Below are positions 1 to 5,796 of a DNA stretch of 5,796 bases, in pieces. How positions within the stretch are numbered: the first letter of the stretch is position 1; each line of letters starts with the position of its first letter. Both the position numbers and the translations under genes were made by a program. The stretch spans positions 1-5,796 of the forward strand of contig JAFWQM010000016.1 of assembly GCA_017509065.1 (NCBI GenBank), read 5' to 3'. A model generated the notes under the pieces. That model was not told where the DNA came from, ran no database searches, and saw only the letters and a list, made by a program, of their open reading frames with translations. The DNA is from Clostridia bacterium. GTDB taxonomy: Bacteria; Bacillota_A; Clostridia; Christensenellales; Aristaeellaceae.

Positions 1-1027
1 GGGGCTTGTCGGCAAATTCTCCGATGAACGCCACCTTTTGATTTTCTTTCAGCGGCAGGAGACTGCCCTCGTTCTTCATCAGCACGGCGCATTCGCCTGC
101 CAGCTTCCGGGCCAGTTTGCGGCAGGCGTCCCGGTCGATGGTCGCGCCGGGCCTGCGCTGCTCCACGCTGTCCTTCACGAATTGCAGCAGCCGCAAAACG
201 ACTTTGTCCAGATCTGCCTCATCCAGCGTGCCATTCTGTACCGCTTCCACGATTTCCTCGCCGGTGGCGTTGGGCCCGCCGGGCATTTCCAGATCCAGGC
301 CCGCGGCCACGCCCTTGGCCTGATCCTTGATGGCGCCCCAATCGGTGACTACAAAGGCGTCGGATTTCCATTCATCCCGCAGGATGTTGGTGAGCAGCAT
401 TTTGTTTTCAGAGCAGAAGGTGCCATTGATGGCGTTGTAGGCGCACATAAGGCTGCGGGTCTTGCCCTTTTTGACCACCGTTTCAAAGGCGGGCAGGTAG
501 ATTTCCCGAAGCGTCCGCTCGTCCAGGTTGCTGGAGCCACTCATACGCAGGGTCTCCTGATCGTTGCAGGCAAAGTGTTTGGCGCAGGCGGCAATGCCCT
601 TGCTTTGCAGTGCCTGCACGTAGGCCGCGCCCATTTCGCCAGCCAGATACGGGTCTTCGGAAAAGTATTCAAAGTTCCGGCCGCACAGGGGGCTGCGCTT
701 GATATTGAGGCCGGGCCCCAGCAGCATGGCGACGTTCTCCGCCTGGCATTCCTGGCCCAGGGCTTCGCCCAGCTGCCGCATCACATCCCGGTCAAAGGAG
801 GAAGCCAGAGCTGCTGCGGTGGGGTAGCAGACCGTTTCGATGCTCTTGTTGATGCCCAGGTGGTCGCCCTCGCCCTCCTGCTTGCGCAGCCCGTGGGGGC
901 CGTCGCACATCATGACAGTGGGCACGCCCAGACGGTTGATTGCTTTTGTGTGCCAGAAGTCATGGCCGGAGCAGAAGGCGGCCTTTTCTTCCAATGTCAT
1001 TTGCTGCATAATTTCCTGTACGTTCAT
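1..1027 (-). CDS. Glycoside hydrolase family 3 enzyme (beta-glucosidase/beta-xylosidase type), N-terminal 342 residues, cut by left edge
   Basis: An exo-acting retaining glycosidase that removes a terminal beta-linked sugar (usually glucose or xylose) from oligosaccharides or glycosides. The reading frame is open from ATG at 1027 to the edge, without a stop. Seen in the translation: MTLEEK start region (10-15), CDGPHGLR (41-48), GPGLNIKRSPLCGRNFEYF (104-122), SEDPYL (123-128), the substrate-binding KHF (150-152), DERTLREIYLPAFE (169-182), and the nucleophile Asp229 in VVTDWG. This is the complete TIM-barrel domain; the frame continues into the start of the alpha/beta sandwich domain (VAFIGEFADKP, about 332-342). 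Family members are usually 700-800 residues, so over half is missing, including the sandwich domain that normally carries the acid/base residue. No signal peptide is present, so it is predicted to be cytoplasmic. The ribosome binding site GGAAGGAG lies 8 nt before the ATG, immediately after the stop of the upstream MATE gene, so the two are probably cotranscribed. The exact sugar specificity cannot be read from this part. Confidence 0.95.
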   Translation of the reverse strand, partial: MNVQEIMQQMTLEEKAAFCSGHDFWHTKAINRLGVPTVMMCDGPHGLRKQEGEGDHLGINKSIETVCYPTAAALASSFDRDVMRQLGEALGQECQAENVAMLLGPGLNIKRSPLCGRNFEYFSEDPYLAGEMGAAYVQALQSKGIAACAKHFACNDQETLRMSGSSNLDERTLREIYLPAFETVVKKGKTRSLMCAYNAINGTFCSENKMLLTNILRDEWKSDAFVVTDWGAIKDQAKGVAAGLDLEMPGGPNATGEEIVEAVQNGTLDEADLDKVVLRLLQFVKDSVEQRRPGATIDRDACRKLARKLAGECAVLMKNEGSLLPLKENQKVAFIGEFADKP

Positions 1028-1043
1028 GATGTTTGCTCCTTCC

Positions 1044-2420
1044 TTACCATTCCTTTATATCTTTCAGTTCCTTCCGGTAATCTTTATAGCAGAAGATCAG
1101 CGCGGCCATTGCTGACAAAACAGTGGTGACTGTGGCAGAGAAAACAATGCCGTACATTTTGAACAGCCAGTTCATCAGGAATACCAAAGGAATATAGATA
1201 ATGCCCTTTTCCAGCAGGGATACGATAATGGCCTGCCTGGATTTTCCCGCTGCCTGGAGATAGGTCGTGCAGATCTGGTAAAATCCGAAAAAGGGTCCGA
1301 TCACAATGGAGGCGAACAGGCACACGCGGCCAATTTCAAGAACGTCTGGGTTGTCCAGGAAGGCGTTCAGCAATTGATCCCGGAAGATCAGGCACAGAGC
1401 AGACAAGACTGTACCCGCCACCACGGCAAGGCCGGTAGTTTTCATCAGGATTTCCGTCAGCCGCTTATGATTTCTGGCACTGTAATTAAAGGAAATGGCG
1501 GGCTGCATGCCCATGCATACGCCCATGACCGTCATGGAGATCATCTGTCCGATGCGTCCGGCCACGCTCTGTCCGGCTACGGCAATGGAGCCGTACTGCA
1601 TCATCAGGTTATTGACGACGGTGCTGGATATGCTGCCCAGCACCGTTGCGCAGCTCATGGGCAGGCCCAGGCTGATCACCGTCAAGACAATCGCCTTTTC
1701 AAATGAAATATCCCTGGGAGATACGGAGTAAATCTTGCCCTTGGTACGCAGGAAGTAAACGTAATAGCACAGACTGACCACGTTGGCCGCCACTGTGGCG
1801 ATGGCTGCGCCGGACACGCCCATGTTCAAAACGGAAATCAGCAGCGGGTCCAGAGCGATGTTGAGTACCGTACCCAGCATGTTGCCGATCATGGAATCGG
1901 TGGTGGAGCCGTCAGCCCGGATCAGGGCGGGCACCACGTTGGTCAGCATGATCATCGGCGCGCCGATGGCAATGACGCGCAGGTACTCCGCGGTGAAGCC
2001 CCGGGTTTCATCGTTTGCCCCCAGCAGATTGCAGATGGGCCCCATGAGCGGCAGCACCACGGCGGCAAAAACGACGCCGATCACAATGGCGCCCCACACA
2101 GCAAAGGCGCTTATTTTTTTGATTTTGTCATATTCTCCCTTGCCAAGCGAAAGGGAGATGGCGGTGCAGCCGCCGTTGCCCAGCAGCACGCCCAGGCCGG
2201 ATAAAATGGAAAACATGGGCGAGGCCAGCGTGACCGCCGCCACTTTGTTGGCGTCGCCGGTCTGGCCAATAAAGAACACATCCGCCATGTGATAGAGTAC
2301 CATCACCAGCATGATCAGAATGGCGGGGATGCACAGTTTTCTTGCCAGCGTCCAAAAACTGCCGGAACGGAGCATTTCTTCATTGGCAGTCGCGCTGGAG
2401 GATGTCTGGTTGTGTTGCAT
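1044..2420 (-). CDS. MATE-family multidrug/toxin efflux protein (MepA/DinF-like)
   Basis: A 458-residue cation-coupled antiporter of the inner membrane; MATE proteins export cationic drugs, dyes or metabolites in exchange for Na+ or H+. The sequence has about twelve hydrophobic segments in two similar halves. Family marks: YHMADVFFIGQ in the first helix (43-53, Asp47), the first-half signature from ALIRADG to NIALDPLLI (165-195), and the second-half signature GMQPAISFNYSA (304-315). The length matches the family norm of about 450. An in-frame ATG at 2468 would add 16 residues, but ATG 2420 is preferred. It has GGGAGGA 6 nt upstream, the predicted transcription start (about 2467) lies after 2468, and the extra residues have no family character. 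It is the first gene of a leftward unit, with the GH3 gene starting 16 bp after its stop. The MepA-like placement is a resemblance call; the substrate is unknown. Being paired with a glycosidase rather than with a drug-resistance regulator is somewhat unusual. Confidence 0.95.
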   Translation of the reverse strand: MQHNQTSSSATANEEMLRSGSFWTLARKLCIPAILIMLVMVLYHMADVFFIGQTGDANKVAAVTLASPMFSILSGLGVLLGNGGCTAISLSLGKGEYDKIKKISAFAVWGAIVIGVVFAAVVLPLMGPICNLLGANDETRGFTAEYLRVIAIGAPMIMLTNVVPALIRADGSTTDSMIGNMLGTVLNIALDPLLISVLNMGVSGAAIATVAANVVSLCYYVYFLRTKGKIYSVSPRDISFEKAIVLTVISLGLPMSCATVLGSISSTVVNNLMMQYGSIAVAGQSVAGRIGQMISMTVMGVCMGMQPAISFNYSARNHKRLTEILMKTTGLAVVAGTVLSALCLIFRDQLLNAFLDNPDVLEIGRVCLFASIVIGPFFGFYQICTTYLQAAGKSRQAIIVSLLEKGIIYIPLVFLMNWLFKMYGIVFSATVTTVLSAMAALIFCYKDYRKELKDIKEW

Positions 2421-2426
2421 CAGCGT

Positions 2427-2433
2427 TCCTCCC
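2427..2433 (-). promoter_or_regulatory. Ribosome binding site that decides the MATE start
   Basis: Read on the minus strand, GGGAGGA stands 6 nt before ATG 2420. No comparable purine-rich site stands before the alternative ATG at 2468, so this site supports the shorter MATE protein of 458 residues. Confidence 0.8.
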
Positions 2434-2473
2434 TGTTTCTGAGTGAAATACGGATTCTCAGTGGACAACTTCT

Positions 2474-2502
2474 ATTTTAAATGATCAGTCTTTTCCTGTC
2501 TT
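2474..2502 (-). promoter_or_regulatory. Predicted sigma-A promoter of the MATE-GH3 unit
   Basis: On the minus strand, a -35 box AAGACA (2502-2497, four of six matches to TTGACA) is followed by a 17-bp spacer and a -10 box TAAAAT (2479-2474, five of six matches to TATAAT). Transcription would start near 2467, giving a leader of about 47 nt before ATG 2420. The surrounding DNA is A/T rich, which fits a promoter. It is a motif prediction; no transcription data are available. Confidence 0.6.
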
Positions 2503-2531
2503 TTTGTTTTCCGATGCTTTTTTTCACAAAT

Positions 2532-2566
2532 CCGACATGCGCCGGCATCCGGATGCACAATGTCGG
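2532..2566. repeat. Inverted repeat CCGACAT/ATGTCGG enclosing a 12-bp perfect palindrome
   Basis: The outer arms are CCGACAT (2532-2538) and ATGTCGG (2560-2566), exact reverse complements 21 bp apart. Inside lies the perfect palindrome GCATCCGGATGC (2545-2556). The two symmetries have slightly different centres (about 2549 and 2550.5), so they do not form one clean stem. The element sits between the two divergent promoters, about 30 bp upstream of the leftward -35 box and about 50 bp upstream of the rightward -10 box. There is no T-tract directly after it on either strand that would make it a convincing terminator. A binding site for a transcription factor is the most reasonable reading, but the regulator is unknown. 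Confidence 0.5.
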
Positions 2567-2599
2567 TTTTCTGTCATTTCGAGTCGGAAATCGGGAAGA

Positions 2600-2616
2600 A
2601 ATCGCCGGAAGCGATT
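2600..2616. repeat. Short inverted repeat AATCGC-5-GCGATT on the rightward promoter
   Basis: AATCGC (2600-2605) and GCGATT (2611-2616) are exact 6-bp reverse complements around the 5-nt centre CGGAA. The repeat ends where the extended -10 element starts, so it occupies the -35 to -10 spacer of the predicted rightward promoter. That is a classic position for a repressor operator. The arms are short and chance occurrence is possible. Confidence 0.35.
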
Positions 2617-2624
2617 GATACAAT
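2616..2624 (+). promoter_or_regulatory. Predicted extended -10 promoter of the DUF624-GH43 operon
   Basis: TGATACAAT fits the extended -10 pattern (TG, one base, then TACAAT with five of six matches to TATAAT). No good -35 hexamer is found 16-18 bp upstream (AAGAAA at a 17-bp spacer), consistent with an extended -10 or an activator-dependent promoter. Transcription would begin near 2631, giving a leader of about 26 nt that contains little more than the ribosome binding site AAAGGAGG (2641-2648). Confidence 0.5.
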
Positions 2625-2656
2625 ACAAACAGCAACCCGAAAAGGAGGAAAGAGAA

Positions 2657-3346
2657 ATGCAGCTTTTTAATCCGGACAGCAGGTTTTCACAGTTTATCTA
2701 TTCACTGCTTGATTATATCAAGCTCGGGTTGGTATTCCTGCTTTTCTCCATTCCAGGCTTTACCGTCGGCGCTGCCGCAGCCGCTGTGATGACGGTGGGC
2801 ATGCGGATTGAGCGAAAAGAAGCGCCGACCATCTTCCGACCCTTCTGGCAGGCCTTCAAGGATAATTTCCGCCAGGGTACTGTGCTGACGCTGCTGTTTA
2901 TGCTGGTCGTCGGATTCCTGGCCGCGGACTGGTATATCCTGATGCAGATGGAAGGAACCCCGCTGATCCGCCTGTTGTGCGCAGTAATCTTTGTGCTGGC
3001 ATTGCTGACGGCGGCGCTGATGCTCTGGACATTTCCCACGCTGGCCCGGTTTCAACTGACCAACCGGCAAATCATCCATAACGCCGTCATTCATATGCTG
3101 TCCCGCTTCCCCCAGACGCTGCTGGCTCTGGGCGCCGCGGTGGGAGGTTTCGTCCTGGCAACGCTGTTCCCGCAGGTTCTGCCGGTGATCACGTTCTTTG
3201 TGCCTGCCTTCGTGGTCTGGTATATGTCCAGAACCTGTGTGAAACGCTTCCGCAAATTTGACGGAAGCAAGGAAAACGAAACTGAATGCCAGGAGTCTGA
3301 GCCGAACCGACAGGCAGACCCGGCAGAGCCTCTCCAGCTTAACTGA
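2657..3346 (+). CDS. DUF624 (YesL-type) integral membrane protein
   Basis: A 229-residue membrane protein of unknown molecular function. The YesL family lies in sugar-uptake and polysaccharide operons of Gram-positive bacteria, for example the yes pectin/rhamnogalacturonan cluster of Bacillus subtilis. Visible features: an N-terminal amphipathic stretch and long hydrophobic region (about 13-49), the family-like motif FWQAFKDNFRQGT (63-75), hydrophobic segments at about 76-96 and 104-124, TFPTLARF (125-132), and a long hydrophobic region at about 154-191. The tail (about 196-229) is charged and hydrophilic. The ATG at 2657 has AAAGGAGG 8 nt upstream, and the family-like FN(P)..F.QFIYSL..YIKL start follows at once; a longer frame reaching back to TTG 2504 is not supported. 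It is the first gene of the rightward operon, 19 bp before the GH43 gene. The family call rests on recognising the motif pattern and topology, not on a search. Confidence 0.85.
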   Translation: MQLFNPDSRFSQFIYSLLDYIKLGLVFLLFSIPGFTVGAAAAAVMTVGMRIERKEAPTIFRPFWQAFKDNFRQGTVLTLLFMLVVGFLAADWYILMQMEGTPLIRLLCAVIFVLALLTAALMLWTFPTLARFQLTNRQIIHNAVIHMLSRFPQTLLALGAAVGGFVLATLFPQVLPVITFFVPAFVVWYMSRTCVKRFRKFDGSKENETECQESEPNRQADPAEPLQLN

Positions 3347-3365
3347 CAGCGTAGGAGGAAAAATA

Positions 3366-5168
3366 ATGCGGTACTTTTGCAATCCTGTGAATGTGAACTA
3401 TCGGTATCAGTTCAATCTGGATCAACGCCAGGGCGGAAATATGAAAATTTGTCGTGAAGCGGCAGACCCCTCCATGATCTGCTTTCAGGGCCGCTATTAC
3501 ATCTTTGCGTCCATGACCCTGGGCGTGTGGGTGTCGGATGACCTGGCGCATTGGCAAAACCATCGGCTTCCCCAAGAACTTCCGCTGTATGATTATGCCC
3601 CTGACGTGCGCGTGATGGGCGAGTGGGTATACTTCTGTGCTTCCCGCCGGGATGAAAGTTGCGATCGCTGGCGCACACGGGATATTCTGAACGGGCCTTA
3701 TGAAAGAATAACGGGAAACTTTCCCTTTTGGGACCCCAATCTGTTTATCGATGACGACGGCAGGGTCTACTTTTACTGGGGCTGCTCCAACGCAACACCG
3801 ATCTGGGGCGTGGAATTGAACGTGAAAACGATGCTTCCCAAGGGAGAAAGAAAAGTTCTGATCGAGGGGCATCCTTTTGAAATCGGGTTTGAACGCTTAG
3901 GGGAAGATCACAGTCTCCAACCCCTCCTGCAGGAGGAGGCGGAGGCGAAGATGCGGGCATTCCTGGCTGCCAGAGGCATGCGAGAGGATCAGATTCCAGA
4001 TGACCGCAAGGCGATGATCCGAGGCATGTTCTCCAATGCGCCTTTCATCGAGGGCTCGTGGATGACAAAGCATGAAGGCAGGTACTATCTGCAATACGCA
4101 TGCCCGGGCACGGAATATAACATCTATGCCGATGGGGTTTATGTCAGCGACGGTCCCTTGGGTCCGTTCACCCTGGCGAAAAACAATCCCTACTCCTACC
4201 ATCCCGGTGGTTTTCTGCCCGGCGCGGGCCACGGCTCCACCATGCAGGACCGGCAAGGGCAATGGTGGCATACGTCAACGATGCGCATCAGTGTAAACCA
4301 TAATTTTGAGCGCCGTGTCGGCCTGTGGCCTGCGGGCTTCGACACAGATGGTGAGCTCTTTTGCAACCAACGTTACGGCGACTGGCCTATGGCCACAAGT
4401 GGCGATCCCTGGCGGGACCCGGCCTGGATGCTTCTCAGCGCGGGGAAACCTGTTTCCGCCTCGTCCTGCGTAAAAGGGCATGAGCCGGCAAGAGCGACAG
4501 AAGAAGACGCGCGTACCTGGTGGCGGGCAGCAACAAACAGCCGTACAGAATGGCTGCAGGTTGATCTTGGAGCGGTATATGATGTTCATGCCATTCAGGT
4601 CAATTTCGCAGATGACGGAATCAGCGTTCCATGCCCTGTTCCAATGATAGAAGGCCAGGCTCGCCATATTGAAGAGAGGGATCTGCAAACCCAATGGCGG
4701 CTGGAGGGCAGCGCGGACGGGGCAAGCTGGTTTGTCATCGAGGACAAGTCTGACGCGCGGACCGACCTTTCCCACGATCTGGTTCTTCGGGAGGACGGCT
4801 TCAAAGCCCGGCTGATCCGCCTGACAAATATCGCCGTGCCCTATGCCCAAAGCCCCTGCGTATCTGGTCTTCGCGTGTTTGGCAGAGGTTACGGAGCAAA
4901 ACCAGGGATTCCGTCTTTTAGCGCCGCGCAAACCGGTGAATTGGATATGGCTGTAACCATCCGCGAACAGGAAAACACGCTTGGCTATAACATTCTCTTT
5001 GGCTCTGCCCCCGATAAGCTGTATCACAGCTATATGGTCTTCTCCGCCGGTGAAAAACGCATCGGCGCACTGGTAAGAGGCTGTCATTATTTTGTTCGGG
5101 TCGATGCTTTCAATGAAAGCGGAATAACGGAAGGAAGGTGCATTTCCCTTGAAAAAAACGATCTATGA
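3366..5168 (+). CDS. Glycoside hydrolase family 43 enzyme with discoidin-like and FnIII-like C-terminal regions
   Basis: A 600-residue inverting exo-glycosidase; GH43 members usually release arabinofuranose or xylose from hemicellulose or pectin side chains. A five-bladed propeller covers about 25-340. The three expected acidic residues are visible: Asp34 in AADPSM (general base), Asp123 in FWDPNLFIDDDG (pKa modulator), and Glu229 in FIEGSWMTKHEGRYYLQYA (general acid). The stretch PGGFLPGAGHGST and the later NHNFERRVGLWPAGFD are typical of a GH43 clade with an attached F5/8-type C (discoidin) domain. That domain is seen at about 360-507 (GKPVSASS, WLQVDLGAVYDVHAIQVNF, LRVFG). A fibronectin-III-like region follows at about 511-595 (YNILFGSAPDKLYHS, YFVRVDAFNESGITEG). 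There is no signal peptide, so it is predicted to be intracellular. ATG 3366 is chosen because TAGGAGGA precedes it by 6-7 nt and the conserved opening NPVNVNYRYQF follows; the frame continues upstream to 3258 only inside the DUF624 gene. The exact substrate is unknown. Confidence 0.93.
   Translation: MRYFCNPVNVNYRYQFNLDQRQGGNMKICREAADPSMICFQGRYYIFASMTLGVWVSDDLAHWQNHRLPQELPLYDYAPDVRVMGEWVYFCASRRDESCDRWRTRDILNGPYERITGNFPFWDPNLFIDDDGRVYFYWGCSNATPIWGVELNVKTMLPKGERKVLIEGHPFEIGFERLGEDHSLQPLLQEEAEAKMRAFLAARGMREDQIPDDRKAMIRGMFSNAPFIEGSWMTKHEGRYYLQYACPGTEYNIYADGVYVSDGPLGPFTLAKNNPYSYHPGGFLPGAGHGSTMQDRQGQWWHTSTMRISVNHNFERRVGLWPAGFDTDGELFCNQRYGDWPMATSGDPWRDPAWMLLSAGKPVSASSCVKGHEPARATEEDARTWWRAATNSRTEWLQVDLGAVYDVHAIQVNFADDGISVPCPVPMIEGQARHIEERDLQTQWRLEGSADGASWFVIEDKSDARTDLSHDLVLREDGFKARLIRLTNIAVPYAQSPCVSGLRVFGRGYGAKPGIPSFSAAQTGELDMAVTIREQENTLGYNILFGSAPDKLYHSYMVFSAGEKRIGALVRGCHYFVRVDAFNESGITEGRCISLEKNDL
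5131..5140 (+). promoter_or_regulatory. Ribosome binding site for the TTG-started hydrolase gene, inside the GH43 coding region
   Basis: AAGGAAGGTG contains two purine-rich blocks; its AGGTG end stands 8 nt before the TTG at 5149. It is the best site before the hydrolase frame and decides the non-ATG start. Translation of the hydrolase is probably coupled to that of GH43, whose stop codon lies 17 nt downstream of the TTG. Confidence 0.6.
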
Positions 5169-5796
5169 CCCCAAACAGGATCCGCGTTTCCAGCATCCGG
5201 TTATCGATCAGGATGAATGGAGAGAACGCTATCTGCCCGGCAGCGAAACCATTCCCTTCCGGTTCATGCACGGCTATTTTGAGGGAACGGATGTGAAGTT
5301 CGCCTTCTGCTTCCCGCCCGCCGACCGGTATGAAGGCCGGTTTCAGCAGTATCTGTCTCCCTTCCCTGGGCCCGATGAAGAAGTGGCTTCCCTGGGTCAC
5401 ACCGGCACGGAGGACCGCATCGGCTTTGCCCTCAAATGCGGAGCGTATTATGTGGAAACAAACATGGGCTCCAAGCAGCCGTTTGGCGGCAGCGGCGACG
5501 CCACCATGACCTGGAAGTCCTCCGCCGCCGCAGCGGAATATTCCCGGGAAAAGGCCATGGAAATCTATGATACGAAGCAGCGGCCCTACGGCTACGTCTA
5601 CGGCGGCAGCGGCGGCGGCTATAAAACCATGGCCTGCATCGAGAATACCTCCGCATGGGACGGGGCTGCGCCCTTTGTCATCGGCTCTCCCGTGAGCCTG
5701 CCCAACACCATCACCATGCACGTGCAGGGACAGCGGGTGCTGCGAGATGCTTTTCCCAAAATTCTGGACGCCCTGGACGCGGGCGGCAGCGGCGAC
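5149..5796 (+). CDS. Alpha/beta-hydrolase-like protein (possible esterase), N-terminal 216 residues, cut by right edge
   Basis: The frame is open from TTG 5149 to the edge without a stop and clearly protein-like (opening KKTIYDPKQDPRFQHPVID). The strongest clue is GYVYGGSGGGYKTMACIENTS (from residue 148): Ser154 sits in a G-x-S-x-G nucleophile elbow, followed by WDGAAPFVIGSP (172-183). Earlier, FCFPPADRYEGRFQQYLSPF (from 53) looks like the first core strand and oxyanion-hole region. No signal peptide is seen, so the protein is probably cytoplasmic. The catalytic acid and histidine would lie beyond the window. The gene overlaps the GH43 end by 20 bp, so it belongs to that operon. I do not recognise the exact family; an esterase acting on acyl or phenolic groups of plant polysaccharides is plausible from context but not shown. 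An ATG at 5165 overlapping the GH43 stop was rejected because that frame closes at 5296; internal ATGs such as 5266 lie after conserved sequence. Confidence 0.75.
   Translation, partial: MKKTIYDPKQDPRFQHPVIDQDEWRERYLPGSETIPFRFMHGYFEGTDVKFAFCFPPADRYEGRFQQYLSPFPGPDEEVASLGHTGTEDRIGFALKCGAYYVETNMGSKQPFGGSGDATMTWKSSAAAAEYSREKAMEIYDTKQRPYGYVYGGSGGGYKTMACIENTSAWDGAAPFVIGSPVSLPNTITMHVQGQRVLRDAFPKILDALDAGGSGD

Larger units (their letters stand above)
2421..2656. promoter_or_regulatory. Divergent intergenic regulatory region
   Basis: This 236-bp gap separates the leftward MATE-GH3 pair from the rightward DUF624-GH43-hydrolase operon. It holds a predicted promoter for each direction, a large inverted repeat (2532-2566) between them, a small hairpin-like inverted repeat (2600-2616) on the rightward promoter, and a short direct repeat (2587-2604). 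The TTG-initiated open frame that runs through its right half (from 2504) is in phase with DUF624 but shows no protein family character and would lack a good ribosome binding site, so I treat it as untranslated leader and promoter DNA. No regulator gene is inside the window, so any regulator acting here is encoded elsewhere. Confidence 0.7.

Noticed and set aside
38..1129. 363-codon open frame on the plus strand
   Set aside because: It is antisense to the GH3 and MATE coding regions. The minus-strand frame carries complete GH3 motifs and a ribosome binding site, whereas this frame shows low-complexity composition and no family motif.
2480..2526. T-rich stretch on the plus strand as a terminator
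   Set aside because: No stable GC-rich stem stands directly before the T-runs, and no plus-strand gene ends upstream; the A/T richness is better explained by the leftward promoter.
2504..2656. 51-residue N-terminal extension of the DUF624 protein from TTG 2504
   Set aside because: The stretch is Arg/Lys/Ser-rich without membrane-protein or family character, lacks a good ribosome binding site, and would cross the predicted promoter; AAAGGAGG directly before ATG 2657 settles the start.
2702..3382. 226-codon minus-strand open frame opposite DUF624
   Set aside because: His/Gln/Arg-rich translation typical of an antisense shadow; the plus-strand frame encodes coherent membrane helices and a family motif.
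4275..5087. 270-codon minus-strand open frame opposite the GH43 C-terminal part
   Set aside because: The plus strand encodes recognisable discoidin-like and FnIII-like regions there; the antisense translation has no recognisable domain or ribosome binding site.
5165..5296. ATG overlapping the GH43 stop codon (ATGA) as the next gene start
   Set aside because: This frame closes after 43 codons and its product has no protein-like character; the productive frame starts at TTG 5149.
5110..5721. 203-codon minus-strand open frame opposite the hydrolase
   Set aside because: Ala/Gly/His-rich shadow of the plus-strand hydrolase frame, which has a nucleophile elbow and operon context.

Overview
The window looks like a carbohydrate-degradation locus from a moderately GC-rich, anaerobic Gram-positive bacterium (Bacillota, probably a gut or rumen Clostridia-type organism). 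The reasons are the strong GGAGG-type ribosome binding sites at every gene start, the YesL-type DUF624 membrane protein, a TTG start codon, enzymes without signal peptides, and CAZyme families typical of plant-fibre degraders. The lineage is an inference from gene content and style; no rRNA or marker gene is present.

Layout. Two gene sets diverge from a 236-bp intergenic region (2421-2656). Leftward (minus strand) run a MATE-family efflux protein (2420-1044) and, 16 bp downstream, a glycoside hydrolase family 3 enzyme (1027 to beyond the left edge). Rightward (plus strand) run a DUF624/YesL-type membrane protein (2657-3346), a GH43 enzyme with C-terminal discoidin-like and fibronectin-III-like regions (3366-5168), and an alpha/beta-hydrolase-like protein that starts at a TTG inside the GH43 end (5149 to beyond the right edge). 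Both edge genes have no stop codon inside the window, so they are real but partial.

The intergenic region holds a good sigma-A-like promoter for the MATE-GH3 pair, an extended -10 promoter for the DUF624 operon, and two inverted-repeat structures between or on the promoters that are plausible regulator sites.

How the genes may work together: GH43 (typically arabinofuranosidase or xylosidase activity) and GH3 (typically beta-glucosidase or beta-xylosidase) are predicted cytoplasmic exo-enzymes that would finish off imported hemicellulose or pectin oligosaccharides. The hydrolase could remove ester decorations, DUF624 is a membrane protein often found in such operons, and the MATE pump might export a by-product such as an aglycone. 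The last two roles are inference. No mobile element, CRISPR array, tRNA or rRNA gene was seen. Most of the window is ordinary catabolic-island content; the less-explained parts are the partial hydrolase, the regulatory region and the MATE-GH3 pairing.
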